Source: Litorimonas sp051251645 (GTDB lineage: Bacteria > Pseudomonadota > Alphaproteobacteria > Caulobacterales > Maricaulaceae). Taken from it: DNA of 64,000 bases. The notes below the pieces were generated by a model. The model did no database searches, was not told the origin of the DNA, and saw nothing but the letters and a program-made list of their open reading frames with translations. Location: positions 791,360 to 855,359 of the forward strand of contig JBPOEY010000002.1 of the NCBI GenBank assembly GCA_051251645.1, in the 5' to 3' direction. Below, one piece after another: positions 8,417 through 17,299 of the stretch. Position 1 is the first letter of the stretch; every line of letters begins with the position of its first letter. Position numbers and translations under genes: made by a program.

Positions 8417-8773
8417 ATGGCGCACTCAGTATCGCTTCTGGATTTATCGTCCAATATGGCCCGCCACGCGGCCACACGTCACTCCCTTATCTCCCAAAAC
8501 GTCGCCAATGCGGACACGCCAGGCTATAAGGCCCAAGATGTTGCTGACTTCTCAGACGTCATGGAAGCCAAGAGGTTGTCCGGACCTGACGCCGCTATAA
8601 ACCCTCTACAGGCCCTTGATCGTCCTTCCGTTGGGTCTCCCAATGGGAACACGGTGAGCTTGGAGGATGAATTGATGCGCGGGGCCAAAGCCCAGCATGA
8701 CCACGAACTGGCGGTGTCTATATACCGCACCACCCTGACAATGATGAAAACGGCAGTCGGCAAGAACATCTAG
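8417..8773 (+). CDS. flgB: Flagellar basal-body rod protein FlgB
   Basis: 118 residues. The proximal rod protein signature RHSLISQNVANADTPGYKAQDV is present (residues about 22-43), with a C-terminal helix ELAVSIYRTTLTMMKTAVGKNI typical of rod proteins. I placed the start at ATG 8417 because the longer open frame upstream lacks FlgB-like sequence. FlgB, FlgC and FliE form the inner part of the rod next to the MS-ring. It heads an eight-gene plus-strand operon extending to 14126. Confidence 0.93.
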   Translation: MAHSVSLLDLSSNMARHAATRHSLISQNVANADTPGYKAQDVADFSDVMEAKRLSGPDAAINPLQALDRPSVGSPNGNTVSLEDELMRGAKAQHDHELAVSIYRTTLTMMKTAVGKNI

Positions 8774-8814
8774 CCTTCTAACCCTCGCTTAAGCGCAGAA
8801 AGGATTTCGCGCCG

Positions 8815-9210
8815 ATGATAGACCCACTCGCACAGACAATGCATGCCGCTACCTCGGGCATGCGCGCGCAATCGCAGCGCCTCTCGGTTGCATCCGAGAA
8901 CCTCTCGAACTCCGACACACATGGTTACAAGCGCAAGCTGATGAATTTCAGCCAGCAAGTAGACCGTGAAAGCGGCATGAGCACGGTTGGCGTCGAGCGC
9001 CCGTCGTTGGACCGATCACAGGGAGAAATGATTTTCGATCCCAATCATCCTTTGGCGAATGAACAGGGCCTCGTTGAAACGTCCAATGTCGACATGATCA
9101 TCGAAATGGCTGATGCGCGAGAAGCCAATCGCAGCTTTGAGGCGAATTTGACCACCTTCCGACAGGCCGGCGAAATGTATCGCGGCCTACTCGGTCTTCT
9201 GAGGCAGTAA
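8815..9210 (+). CDS. flgC: Flagellar basal-body rod protein FlgC
   Basis: 131 residues. The rod signature (MHAATSGMRAQSQRLSVASENLSNSDT) and the C-terminal VDMIIEMADAREANRSFEANLTTF are characteristic of FlgC. An AAGGA lies nine bases before the ATG at 8815. It is the second gene of the rod/export operon and is followed two bases later by fliE. Confidence 0.94.
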   Translation: MIDPLAQTMHAATSGMRAQSQRLSVASENLSNSDTHGYKRKLMNFSQQVDRESGMSTVGVERPSLDRSQGEMIFDPNHPLANEQGLVETSNVDMIIEMADAREANRSFEANLTTFRQAGEMYRGLLGLLRQ

Positions 9211-9212
9211 TC

Positions 9213-9527
9213 ATGGATATCACCTCAAATGCCGCCGCGCTCGGCGCCTCGCGCCACTATGGCACGGCTAAACGAATTACGGCGCCCGAAGGTCTTGGAC
9301 AACCTAAGCCGAATAATGATGGCGGCATGGTCGCCAAAGGCGTGGAAAGTTTCTCCGATGTCCTAAAATCAGTCGAAACAACGGCAACACAATATGCTTC
9401 GGGGGCGACCGATGCGCAGTCCGTCGTCGAAGCGCTCGCCAATGCTGAAATGGCATTGGAAACAGCTGTGACCGTCAGGAACCGGGTCGTCGAAGCCTAT
9501 CAAGAGCTTCTGCGGATGCCAATATAA
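9213..9527 (+). CDS. fliE: MS-ring/rod junction protein FliE
   Basis: 104 residues, standard for FliE. The C-terminal half ANAEMALETAVTVRNRVVEAYQELLRMPI is the family's conserved end. FliE joins the FliF MS-ring to the rod and is one of the first proteins exported. It lies two bases after flgC and 33 bases before fliQ. Confidence 0.92.
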   Translation: MDITSNAAALGASRHYGTAKRITAPEGLGQPKPNNDGGMVAKGVESFSDVLKSVETTATQYASGATDAQSVVEALANAEMALETAVTVRNRVVEAYQELLRMPI

Positions 9528-9560
9528 TGATCGGCATGTCGATGCTTGAGGGGCTAATCC

Positions 9561-9827
9561 ATGGATGAGTTCGGTATTTTAAGCCTGTTGCGCGAAGCCC
9601 TCTGGGCGACCGCGCTGATGGCAATGCCGTTGTTGATCTCCGCGCTTGTTGTAGGTCTGGTTGTGGGTCTTGTCCAAGCGTTGACGTCGATTCAGGAAAT
9701 GACACTGACGTTTGTGCCAAAACTCGCAGCCATGTTGGTCGTCATGTTTTTGACGCTTGGCTATATGACGAATATTTGCCTCGCTTTGTTCAATAATCAC
9801 GTCCTGCCCGCCATTGTCGGCGCCTAA
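9561..9827 (+). CDS. fliQ: Flagellar export gate protein FliQ
   Basis: 88 residues with two hydrophobic segments (about 13-37 and 50-75). The sequence VGLVQALTSIQEMTLTFVPKL is the FliQ hallmark. Four FliQ subunits assemble with FliP and FliR as the membrane export gate. It sits between fliE and flhA; fliP is not in the window. Confidence 0.94.
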   Translation: MDEFGILSLLREALWATALMAMPLLISALVVGLVVGLVQALTSIQEMTLTFVPKLAAMLVVMFLTLGYMTNICLALFNNHVLPAIVGA

Positions 9828-9842
9828 GCAGACGGCCCGGAT

Positions 9843-11906
9843 ATGAGCTCCAGTCGCGCTACAATCGGCCTCGCCGTTGGTCTTATGGCCGTCATCATTA
9901 TGATGATCTTGCCTATGCCGTCATGGGTGCTGGACATTGGCGTAGCGGCCTCCTTCGCCTTTGCGATTCTGATTTTCACCATGACGCTGTTTGTGGAAAA
10001 GCCGCTCGACTTTTCTGCCTTCGCGTCGGTTTTATTGGCCTCATTACTGCTGCGCCTGTCACTTAACGTCTCTTCGACCAAGCTCATCATCGGCGAGGGC
10101 CATACGGGCACCGATGCCGCCGGGTCGATCATTGAAGGCTTCGCCATGTTTGTCATGGGCGGCAATATCGCGATCGGGCTGATCGTGTTCTCAGTCCTCG
10201 TTATCGTCAACTTTATGGTCATCACAAAAGGTGCGGGCCGTATGGCGGAAGTCGGGGCGCGCTTTGCGCTCGACGCCATGCCGGGCAAACAAATGGCGAT
10301 CGACGCCGACTTGGCCGCAGGCGCGATTAGCCACGAAGAAGCGAGTAAACGTCGCGAACGTGAACAGGAAGAAACGGCGTTCCTTGGCTCGCTCGACGGT
10401 GTGTCAAAATTTATGAAAGGCGATGCGGTCGCCGGTATTCTCATTACCTTGCTCAATCTGATTGCTGGAATGGCCATTGGCGTTGGCGTTCATGGTCTGT
10501 CCTTTAGCCAAGCGGCTAGTAATTACGCGATCCTGACAGTGGGGGATGGTCTGGTGAGTCAGATCCCAGCCGTCATCATCTCCATTGCTGCAGGCCTATT
10601 ACTATCGCGCGGACGTGGTGACGGCGCAGTTGATCTGGCCTTGCTCGAACAGTTTGGGCGCCATCCAGCGGCATTGGCCTCAGTCTCCGGTATTATGGCC
10701 GTTTTTGCGCTATTCCCGGGCTTGCCCGTTCTGCCGTTCATGCTCGGGTCTATTGGCTTAGGGATCGCGGCTTATCTGAGTTGGCAGAAAGCCCAGAACG
10801 TAACCAAATTCGAAGAGGAAGAGGCAGGGATTGTGCCGCCAAAGCCGGAGCCGACAATGGGTGACATGCTGGACTTAGACGAGCTTTCTGTTGAGCTGTC
10901 GCGCGATTTGGTCGCCACGGTCATGGGCACAGAGTTCGGTGTGGATAAGCGGGTGCAGAAAATCCGCAAATATATCGCCACGCAATATGGCTTTATCCTG
11001 CCGCCGATCCGCTTGTCTGATGACGCCGCGCTGCCGCGCCATAGCTATCGTATCCGGCTGCATGGTGCGGATATGGCGACACAGACATTGATGGCGGATC
11101 GTCGTCTGGCGTTAATCGAGGCGAGTGAACATACGCAGATACCCGGCGACACGACGCAAGAACCTGTCTTCAAGGCCCCAGCGCGCTGGATCGATCCGGA
11201 ACATGAAAATGAACTCACCTTGCTGGGGGTCACCACAGTGGCTCCAGTTGAAGTGCTGGCAACCCATCTGTTGGAAGTCATTCAAGATAATCTCCCGGCT
11301 CTGCTGACACGTCGCGCGCTACGCGAAACCTTGGATGCGTTTAAGGGCGTGACGGAATCAGATCGAGCTGACGGCAATCGCCGTCTTGTCGATGAGTTTT
11401 TCCCGGACAAAGCCCCGATCGAATTGCTGCACTCCGTCATGCGTCTTTTGTTGGAGGAACGGATTTCAATCCGCAACCTGCCGCTATTGCTTGAAACGGT
11501 CGCGGACGGGAAATCTGCAAACCTCAATGCCGAAGCGATCACGGATGTCGTCCGTCAGCGTCTGTCACGGCACTTTGTCGGCCAATATCGTAACGAAACA
11601 GGCCAGCTGCCGATTATCCGGATCGGTGAAGATTGGACAGCGAAGTTGGGCGAACGCGAGACGCGCGATGATGTGGGTCGCTCTGATATTGCTTTGTCGC
11701 CGGAAGAGTTCAATCAATTCGCCCATGATGTGCGCGCGCAGCTGGATACGGCTGCACGCAAGGGCAGCTACGCCGTGATTGCGGCTCCGGGCCATTGGCG
11801 CCGGTTCATTCGGTCCGTTTTGAAAACCAAGGGCGTAAAAAACCCCGTTTTGTCTTACGCTGAGATTGCGGCCAACGAAAAGCCGTTGATTCTCGGCTCT
11901 GCGTGA
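9843..11906 (+). CDS. flhA: Flagellar export gate protein FlhA
   Basis: 687 residues, normal for FlhA. The N-terminal half (about 1-320) has eight hydrophobic segments; the FHIPEP-family loop with VITKGAGRMAEVGARFALDAMPGKQMAIDADL lies between them. The C-terminal cytoplasmic domain (about 350-687) docks chaperone-substrate complexes and includes TLLGVTTVAPVEVLATHL and LLLEERISIRNLPLLLE. FlhA energises and selects export substrates together with FliI and FlhB. It is encoded 15 bases after fliQ, and fliR follows after 13 bases. Confidence 0.97.
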   Translation: MSSSRATIGLAVGLMAVIIMMILPMPSWVLDIGVAASFAFAILIFTMTLFVEKPLDFSAFASVLLASLLLRLSLNVSSTKLIIGEGHTGTDAAGSIIEGFAMFVMGGNIAIGLIVFSVLVIVNFMVITKGAGRMAEVGARFALDAMPGKQMAIDADLAAGAISHEEASKRREREQEETAFLGSLDGVSKFMKGDAVAGILITLLNLIAGMAIGVGVHGLSFSQAASNYAILTVGDGLVSQIPAVIISIAAGLLLSRGRGDGAVDLALLEQFGRHPAALASVSGIMAVFALFPGLPVLPFMLGSIGLGIAAYLSWQKAQNVTKFEEEEAGIVPPKPEPTMGDMLDLDELSVELSRDLVATVMGTEFGVDKRVQKIRKYIATQYGFILPPIRLSDDAALPRHSYRIRLHGADMATQTLMADRRLALIEASEHTQIPGDTTQEPVFKAPARWIDPEHENELTLLGVTTVAPVEVLATHLLEVIQDNLPALLTRRALRETLDAFKGVTESDRADGNRRLVDEFFPDKAPIELLHSVMRLLLEERISIRNLPLLLETVADGKSANLNAEAITDVVRQRLSRHFVGQYRNETGQLPIIRIGEDWTAKLGERETRDDVGRSDIALSPEEFNQFAHDVRAQLDTAARKGSYAVIAAPGHWRRFIRSVLKTKGVKNPVLSYAEIAANEKPLILGSA

Positions 11907-11919
11907 CGCGCGTCTGGCC

Positions 11920-12702
11920 ATGTTAGGCGGCGGCGAATTTCTGGCGCAACTGGCCGAAGCTTTCGGTCCTTTGATTGATATGATCTGGCCGATTTTTGGT
12001 CTGTTTGCGCGTTTGTCGCTCTTTTTCATGCTGGTGCCCGTCTTTGGCGAACGGGCGATCCCGGCACGATTCCGGATAGGGATCGCGGGAATGACCGCCT
12101 TTATGCTTTACCCCATTTTGCAGGACGATCTGGCGGCGCTTCGTGACCAAGGAATTTTTACGCTCGTCGCGACAGAGGCGATGACGGGCTTCGTCTTAGG
12201 GTTCGCCCTGCGTCTCGCGGTTCATGGCTTGCAAATTTTGGGCATGATTGTGTCGCAATCCCTGTCTTTGTCGCAAGTGCTGGGCGAGGGGATTGCGACG
12301 GAGCCGAATACAACAATCAGTACGCTGCTGATGCTGACAGGGGTGACGCTCCTTGTTTCGATGAACTTGCATATTGAGCTGCTTGGTGTGCTCGCGAATA
12401 GTTTTTCCGAAATCCCGGTCGGGACCATGCTGGATTTGCAAGTTTCGGCCAATTGGCTGACCGAGCTCACCGTCGCGCTGCTACGCATGTGCCTGTCACT
12501 GGCTTTGCCATTCGTGATTTTGAACTTTGTCTACAACCTGATCCTCGGATTTTTGAACCGGGCCATGCCGCAATTGCTGGTCTCCTTTGTCGGTCTCCCA
12601 GGGATGACAATGGCGGGTTTGTTTTTGCTCGTGATTTGCGCAAGCGCGATGATGGTAGCTTGGGTCGATATGTTCATGGCGATTATGGCGGAGGCTTCAT
12701 AA
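11920..12702 (+). CDS. fliR: Flagellar export gate protein FliR
   Basis: 260 residues with about six hydrophobic segments. The N-terminal FARLSLFFMLVPVFGERAIPARFRIGIA is diagnostic of FliR, and the C-terminal RAMPQLLVSFVGLPGMTMAGLFLL fits the family. FliR nucleates the FliP5Q4R1 gate. Its TAA stop is followed immediately by the GTG start of flhB, so translation is likely to be coupled. Confidence 0.95.
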   Translation: MLGGGEFLAQLAEAFGPLIDMIWPIFGLFARLSLFFMLVPVFGERAIPARFRIGIAGMTAFMLYPILQDDLAALRDQGIFTLVATEAMTGFVLGFALRLAVHGLQILGMIVSQSLSLSQVLGEGIATEPNTTISTLLMLTGVTLLVSMNLHIELLGVLANSFSEIPVGTMLDLQVSANWLTELTVALLRMCLSLALPFVILNFVYNLILGFLNRAMPQLLVSFVGLPGMTMAGLFLLVICASAMMVAWVDMFMAIMAEAS

Positions 12703-13776
12703 GTGTCCGGCGATAATGACAGTAGTCAGGAAAAGAGTTTTGACGCTACCCAAGGCAAGATTGATGACGCCCGTAAAAAGGGTGATATCGCCAAGTCTGC
12801 CGAAGTGGCCTCGATCGCGTTATATTGCGGGGTCGCCATTGCGATTCTGACGATAGGGGGGTCGACAGGCTATAAAGCGATGTCACAACTGTCCGGGCTG
12901 CTCGAATATCCGATCCGGGCCGGGGATCTTATCTTGTCGGGCGGCGCCGCGACGGCCCTCATCGGTAAAGTCGTTTTTCTCTTTGTGCCCTTACTCCTCA
13001 TGATGGTCACAGCGGTATTTTTGTCTTTAGTGGCACAGCGCACCATCATTTTTGCGCCTGATAAAATTCAACCGAAGCTCTCAAAAATTAGTCCACTGTC
13101 CAATGTGAAGCAAAAATATGGACGCGACGGTATGGCAGAATTCGCCAAACGTGCCGTCAAGCTCGTGATTATCTGTATCGCGGCGGGCTATTATTTGATC
13201 CGGTTGACGGGCGAGATTAGTCACGAAATCGGTCGCCCTGCTGGATATCTATTCCAGAAGCTCGTCGGAGAAAGCCTATTGCTCCTCGTGTGGATGATCG
13301 CGGCGACAATTTTGATTGCCGCAGTCGATCTACCGTTTGCGCAATGGTCGCACTTACTGAAACTGCGGATGACACGAGAAGAAGTGAAAGACGAGAATAA
13401 GAAGAACGAAGGCGACCCCATGGTGAAGAGCCAGCGTCGGGCGCGCGCGCGTGAGATTTCCAATTCGACGATGCTCAACGATGTGGCGACAGCGAACGTC
13501 GTCATCGTTAACCCGACCCACTACTCGGTTGCATTGCGGTGGGACCGGTCGGGTGGCGGTGCGCCTCTTTGTGTTGCGAAGGGGGTCGATAGCCTTGCGT
13601 TCGCGATCCGGGAGAAAGCCAAAGAACATGGTGTGCTCATTCACTCGGACCCGCCCTGTGCACGGGCTATGCACGCCACGGTCGAGGTTGGTGAAGAAAT
13701 TCGCCCTGAACATTATGCCGCTGTCGCCTCAGCGATCCATCTGGCTGAAACCCTGTCACAACAAGGGGTCTACTAG
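12703..13776 (+). CDS. flhB: Flagellar export switch protein FlhB
   Basis: 357 residues starting with GTG directly after the fliR stop. It has an N-terminal cytoplasmic lead (KSFDATQGKIDDARKKGDIAKS), four membrane segments (to about 215) and a C-terminal domain with the autocleavage motif NPTHYSVALRW. Cleavage between Asn and Pro switches substrate class from rod/hook to filament, in concert with FliK. All expected motifs are intact. Confidence 0.96.
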   Translation: MSGDNDSSQEKSFDATQGKIDDARKKGDIAKSAEVASIALYCGVAIAILTIGGSTGYKAMSQLSGLLEYPIRAGDLILSGGAATALIGKVVFLFVPLLLMMVTAVFLSLVAQRTIIFAPDKIQPKLSKISPLSNVKQKYGRDGMAEFAKRAVKLVIICIAAGYYLIRLTGEISHEIGRPAGYLFQKLVGESLLLLVWMIAATILIAAVDLPFAQWSHLLKLRMTREEVKDENKKNEGDPMVKSQRRARAREISNSTMLNDVATANVVIVNPTHYSVALRWDRSGGGAPLCVAKGVDSLAFAIREKAKEHGVLIHSDPPCARAMHATVEVGEEIRPEHYAAVASAIHLAETLSQQGVY

Positions 13777-13778
13777 CC

Positions 13779-14126
13779 ATGTCTGTGCGGAAGATTTTAG
13801 CCTTGAAGCGAGCCTCTATCCAAACGCAAATTGACGTTCTGGGTGCCAGGGAGACGGGGCTTATTCAGCAGCGAGAGCGGCTGCAAAACCAAGACGACGG
13901 TCTGAGTCTTGGCCAAGTAGAGGCGGGGTTTCAAGTCGCGGCAATGGCGGCCAATAGTGCGCGCGCTGTGATTGCGCGGTTAGACCGCGAATGCCAAGCC
14001 CTCCAAGCGCAGCGTCTCATCCTGGCACGGGAAAAACTCTCGCTCGATATTGCCGATAAAAAGTTAGACGTTGAAGAGCGCAAGCTCGCGCGGCTTGCCG
14101 CGTCCCGCGCCGCTGACCAGGTCTAG
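13779..14126 (+). CDS. FliJ-like coiled-coil protein
   Basis: 115 residues, almost entirely predicted as two long helices rich in Arg, Gln, Leu and Ala (IDVLGARETGLIQQRERLQNQ, then RLDRECQALQAQRLIL). It lies two bases after flhB as the last gene of the operon. FliJ, a helical-hairpin protein that rides in the FliI ring, is the most likely identity since no other fliJ is seen, but FliJ is poorly conserved and sequence alone does not prove it. Confidence 0.5.
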   Translation: MSVRKILALKRASIQTQIDVLGARETGLIQQRERLQNQDDGLSLGQVEAGFQVAAMAANSARAVIARLDRECQALQAQRLILAREKLSLDIADKKLDVEERKLARLAASRAADQV

Positions 14127-14157
14127 CGCGATCCATCATGACCGCTTAACAAGCCTT

Positions 14158-14895
14158 ATGTCCGTCAGCCAGTTTAAGCCCGCCAAACAGCCAACCAAAA
14201 TGGCGATCCCGCGTCTGCCTGCGACCCAGTTTTGGGGATTATGCGTGGTCGTCTTTATGGTCTTGCAATTCCCGTTCATCCGATTGCCCGTAATGTTCCT
14301 GTCAACATGGGCGCATGAGTTTGGGCACGGGCTTGGCGCGATCATCACGGGTGGACGTTTTGTTGAGCTGACCGTCTTCCCGAATTTTTCCGGTGTCGCG
14401 CAGACAGCGACAAGCAGTGATTTCTCGCATGCGATGGTGGTCGTATTTGGCCTGTTAGGGCCCAGCCTTTTGGGCGTGTTCATGATCGCGCTCACGCGCG
14501 CATTTAGCCTATATCGTTTGGCAATTCTCGCTTTGGCAGGTCTTTTGGCGCTATCGCTGATCTGGGCCGCGGATGGGTTTACGTGGATAACGTTGGGTGG
14601 CGGGGCCGTGATCATGGGGCTAATCGGTTGGAAGCTTCCGGACCGGATATTGCTCTATGTGGCTTATGTCATCGCCATCGCGTTATGCCTCAGCGCGCTG
14701 ACGGGATTCAGCTATTTCTTTATCGGCAATGCCGAAGTGGCCGGGGCCACCTATCGGTCCGATACCGGGGTTCTGGCGGATCTATGGGGTGGCCCGCATT
14801 GGCTGTGGGGTGGATTAATGGTGGTTCTGTCAGTCGCGATCCTCGTTGTCGGCGTGTTTTCATCAGATCGATGGGCGCGACGTCGACCGTCTTAA
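14158..14895 (+). CDS. M50B-like integral membrane metalloprotease
   Basis: 245 residues with roughly seven hydrophobic segments. The segment WAHEFGHGLGAIITGG has the HExxH zinc-binding motif (HEFGH) inside a membrane helix, as in M50-type site-2 proteases; this spacing resembles the M50B-like group. A second metal ligand (often D in a later NPDG or similar motif) is not obvious; GFTWITLGGG is the closest region. The start at ATG 14158 omits an upstream stretch that overlaps the FliJ-like gene in another frame. It converges on the DUF1523 gene with a four-base overlap of the ends. The substrate is unknown. Confidence 0.6.
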   Translation: MSVSQFKPAKQPTKMAIPRLPATQFWGLCVVVFMVLQFPFIRLPVMFLSTWAHEFGHGLGAIITGGRFVELTVFPNFSGVAQTATSSDFSHAMVVVFGLLGPSLLGVFMIALTRAFSLYRLAILALAGLLALSLIWAADGFTWITLGGGAVIMGLIGWKLPDRILLYVAYVIAIALCLSALTGFSYFFIGNAEVAGATYRSDTGVLADLWGGPHWLWGGLMVVLSVAILVVGVFSSDRWARRRPS

Positions 14896-15551
14896 CGCGG
14901 CTTTTTCGAGCCAAAAATCTTACGCCAGCGGCTGCGGACCTCCTGGCTCCCGGCGTCAACATTATCGCGAACATCTCGCGCCGCATCGCCAATAGAATCG
15001 CCGACCGCGTCTAGCGTCGGATCAATCCGTTTGGCTTTCCAACGTGTGATCATGCGCCAGAGCAGGAACCAAAGTCCCAGTAACAGCCCAATAAACGCGA
15101 TGTTAAACCATGGGATCAGTAACGCATCCGGCCCGGACACTTGCTTGATCGAGGTAGCATTGGGGAAGATCGAAAATAGTTTAATACGCCAGCCATAGTG
15201 GCGCACGGCGACCCATTTTCCGTCAGACTTGGCGAGGCTTTGCGCTTGCGCGGTGACGTCGCCACTGTCGAATTTGAAATAGGGCGGAAAGCCCCAGCCC
15301 GTATCTTCATTGCGGTAAACGCGGGTATTGCCATTCTCAAACTCGGCATTGATGAACCGCACGTCGCGGGTTGAACCTTCGATCGTGCCAATATCGGCGC
15401 GGTCCCAGAATGGTGCGCCGGACTCAACGTCGATTCGTTTGACCTCGGTTCCGACGATTTGCACCACATCGCGGTCTGGTAAATAATAATTGAGCAGGAC
15501 GGCGCCCACGATCAACAGGATCAGCGCCGGAATATGTCGAAGCCACTTCAT
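14892..15551 (-). CDS. DUF1523 family membrane protein
   Basis: 219 residues. An N-terminal membrane helix (about 6-24) is followed by LPDRDVVQIVGTEVKRID, the DUF1523 signature, then a soluble domain, a second membrane helix (about 145-168, FNIAFIGLLLGLWFLLW), and a basic, helical cytoplasmic tail. The family has no known function. It is the last gene of a seven-gene minus-strand cassette, 9 bases after the 92-residue membrane protein. Seen here: the topology; known: family name only; inferred: membrane-side component of the cassette. Confidence 0.75.
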   Translation of the reverse strand: MKWLRHIPALILLIVGAVLLNYYLPDRDVVQIVGTEVKRIDVESGAPFWDRADIGTIEGSTRDVRFINAEFENGNTRVYRNEDTGWGFPPYFKFDSGDVTAQAQSLAKSDGKWVAVRHYGWRIKLFSIFPNATSIKQVSGPDALLIPWFNIAFIGLLLGLWFLLWRMITRWKAKRIDPTLDAVGDSIGDAARDVRDNVDAGSQEVRSRWRKIFGSKKPR

Positions 15552-15560
15552 TGGGGTCTC

Positions 15561-15839
15561 CTATGAATGTTGCGCCAACCAGACTAGGAAGGTCGCAAGC
15601 GCCCCCGGAATGGCATAGACGCTTAAAAATAGTTTCGGACGCAGCGACCGATTATAGCGCACCATGCCGCGCGAGACGAAATCGTCCTCTGTCTCGCTTT
15701 GCTGGAACAGCTCGGTCTGTGCCCGATAGTCCTCCGACAAACGGACGCGTTCGCGCCATCGGCTCCACTGACTTAAAATCACATAGACGACCGTCAGAAT
15801 CAGAAAAATGATGATAATATTGCGGATAAGGCCGATCAT
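15561..15839 (-). CDS. Small membrane protein of the AAA+ cassette
   Basis: 92 residues with an N-terminal membrane helix (about 3-22, IRNIIIIFLILTVVYVIL), a charged middle (WRERVRLSEDYRAQTELFQQSETEDDF) and a second hydrophobic stretch near the C-terminus (LFLSVYAIPGALATFLVWLA). I do not recognise a family. Its ATG overlaps the stop of the upstream 487-residue gene (ATGA), and the DUF1523 gene follows after 9 bases, so the three are almost certainly translated together. Confidence 0.7.
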   Translation of the reverse strand: MIGLIRNIIIIFLILTVVYVILSQWSRWRERVRLSEDYRAQTELFQQSETEDDFVSRGMVRYNRSLRPKLFLSVYAIPGALATFLVWLAQHS

Positions 15840-17299
15840 GGTTTTTTCTTCCTATCTTTTTCGCGTTGGCGTTTATCATAGGCGCGCCTCTGCTTTGACT
15901 TACGAAGCCATTCATCGTCGTCTTCATCATCCTCGTCGCGTTTCCAGCCGTCTTTGTTGGTCTCCCACGGGTTTTTACGACGGGTATTGGGGCGTGTGTC
16001 GCGGGTTCTCGGTTCAGGTTTGTCGTCCATCGACGGTTCGCCGCCAAACAGGGCTTCTCGCGCCCCCGCTTTATCCATCGCATATTCCTGCTCGAGGAAG
16101 CGCACGACGAAATCTTTCTTACTGTCAGACCAATCACGGTAGGCTTCGTAAAACAGCGGTTTGTGACAGATGAACAGCTGACGAAAATCGAGCCGAGAGA
16201 GATCGGTTAGAAGCATATTGACCAGATCGCGATCAGTATGTTGCGAGCCGCGCAAGGCGTAGAAAAACGACGGGTGGTTCGGGCCGATCTTTGGCACGCG
16301 CCCCCCCATCGACGCCCAGCGCCAGACATCCATGAGGCCGATAAATTCCTCCGGGAGGTCATTGGCGTAACGGCGTTCCAACTGCCGCATATTCTGCCGC
16401 GACAGCCCGTCAAAATCATGGCCTTGTTCTGCCGCGACCGACGCAATGATGAAATCCATCTTTTGGCGAATGACGAGCGCGCTATCCTGATTAGGACGCT
16501 GCACGATGAGTTGCGTCAGGCCCTCCTTATACAGCCAGTCGGAAATCGCCTCGCGGTTATCCAGCGTCAACACTTGCTTGATGTCGAGCGTGTCCAAGCC
16601 CGGCATCGCCTTACGCGTAATCACCGTTGGCGTGTCGGCATCGCGAAACACATAAACGCCACCCAAATGGGTCGTGAAATAATTGCCCTGTGTGTACACC
16701 TTGCTGCCCAACTTGACCGGATTGCGTTGGATGTTGCCCGTGCGCTTGGCCAACTCAATCATCTCGGCGATCAAGACATCATCCCACCAGGCGTCATCCT
16801 CGGTCATAAACCGGTCGATTTGCGTGGTCAGCGTTTCAGCCTCGGCGACATGGGACTGTGTCGTGTCCGCCGTGACTTCGACCTGATTAATATCGAGCAG
16901 ATCGGCGGGCTCGTCGATCTTGAACACGGAATTGAGCAGCTCCCCCGCCACCGCTTCACGCGCGGTCAAGCCAAAGAGCTGGTCCTCATTCTCGTCCATA
17001 TATTGGCGCAGAATCGAGCGCGAGGTCGAGAATTGCGAACCGAGCAGCGGCGCCATCTTCTGATCGGTCGACAGCAGAATAAACATCTGGTTCGACCCGT
17101 GCGGGTTGAGGTAAAATTGGTCCCCCAACTCATCCGCCACCTCCGGCGAAAAGCCCGCAATATCGACGTGGAATTCGGTGAGGGCCATGCGCTTGCCGAT
17201 GAGATAATCCAGCGCACGATTATACCGCTCCACCATCGCAGGCGACGACACCTCATAAAGGTTGCCAAACATCAGCCCAGCTTTGACGAGGCGCATCAT
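15836..17299 (-). CDS. Conserved protein of unknown function (AAA+ cassette, 487 residues)
   Basis: A soluble protein with no signal peptide or membrane helix. Residues about 1-390 look globular. The C-terminus (about 405-487) is a highly charged tail: Arg/Pro-rich, then acidic (RDEDDEDDDEW), then strongly basic (KRQREKDRKKKP). I do not recognise a catalytic motif. A single Cys lies in FICHKP near residue 370. It starts four bases inside the end of the HEPN gene (ATGA) and ends four bases inside the small membrane gene. The charged tail could contact nucleic acid or membrane lipid; that is a guess. Confidence 0.75.
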   Translation of the reverse strand: MMRLVKAGLMFGNLYEVSSPAMVERYNRALDYLIGKRMALTEFHVDIAGFSPEVADELGDQFYLNPHGSNQMFILLSTDQKMAPLLGSQFSTSRSILRQYMDENEDQLFGLTAREAVAGELLNSVFKIDEPADLLDINQVEVTADTTQSHVAEAETLTTQIDRFMTEDDAWWDDVLIAEMIELAKRTGNIQRNPVKLGSKVYTQGNYFTTHLGGVYVFRDADTPTVITRKAMPGLDTLDIKQVLTLDNREAISDWLYKEGLTQLIVQRPNQDSALVIRQKMDFIIASVAAEQGHDFDGLSRQNMRQLERRYANDLPEEFIGLMDVWRWASMGGRVPKIGPNHPSFFYALRGSQHTDRDLVNMLLTDLSRLDFRQLFICHKPLFYEAYRDWSDSKKDFVVRFLEQEYAMDKAGAREALFGGEPSMDDKPEPRTRDTRPNTRRKNPWETNKDGWKRDEDDEDDDEWLRKSKQRRAYDKRQREKDRKKKP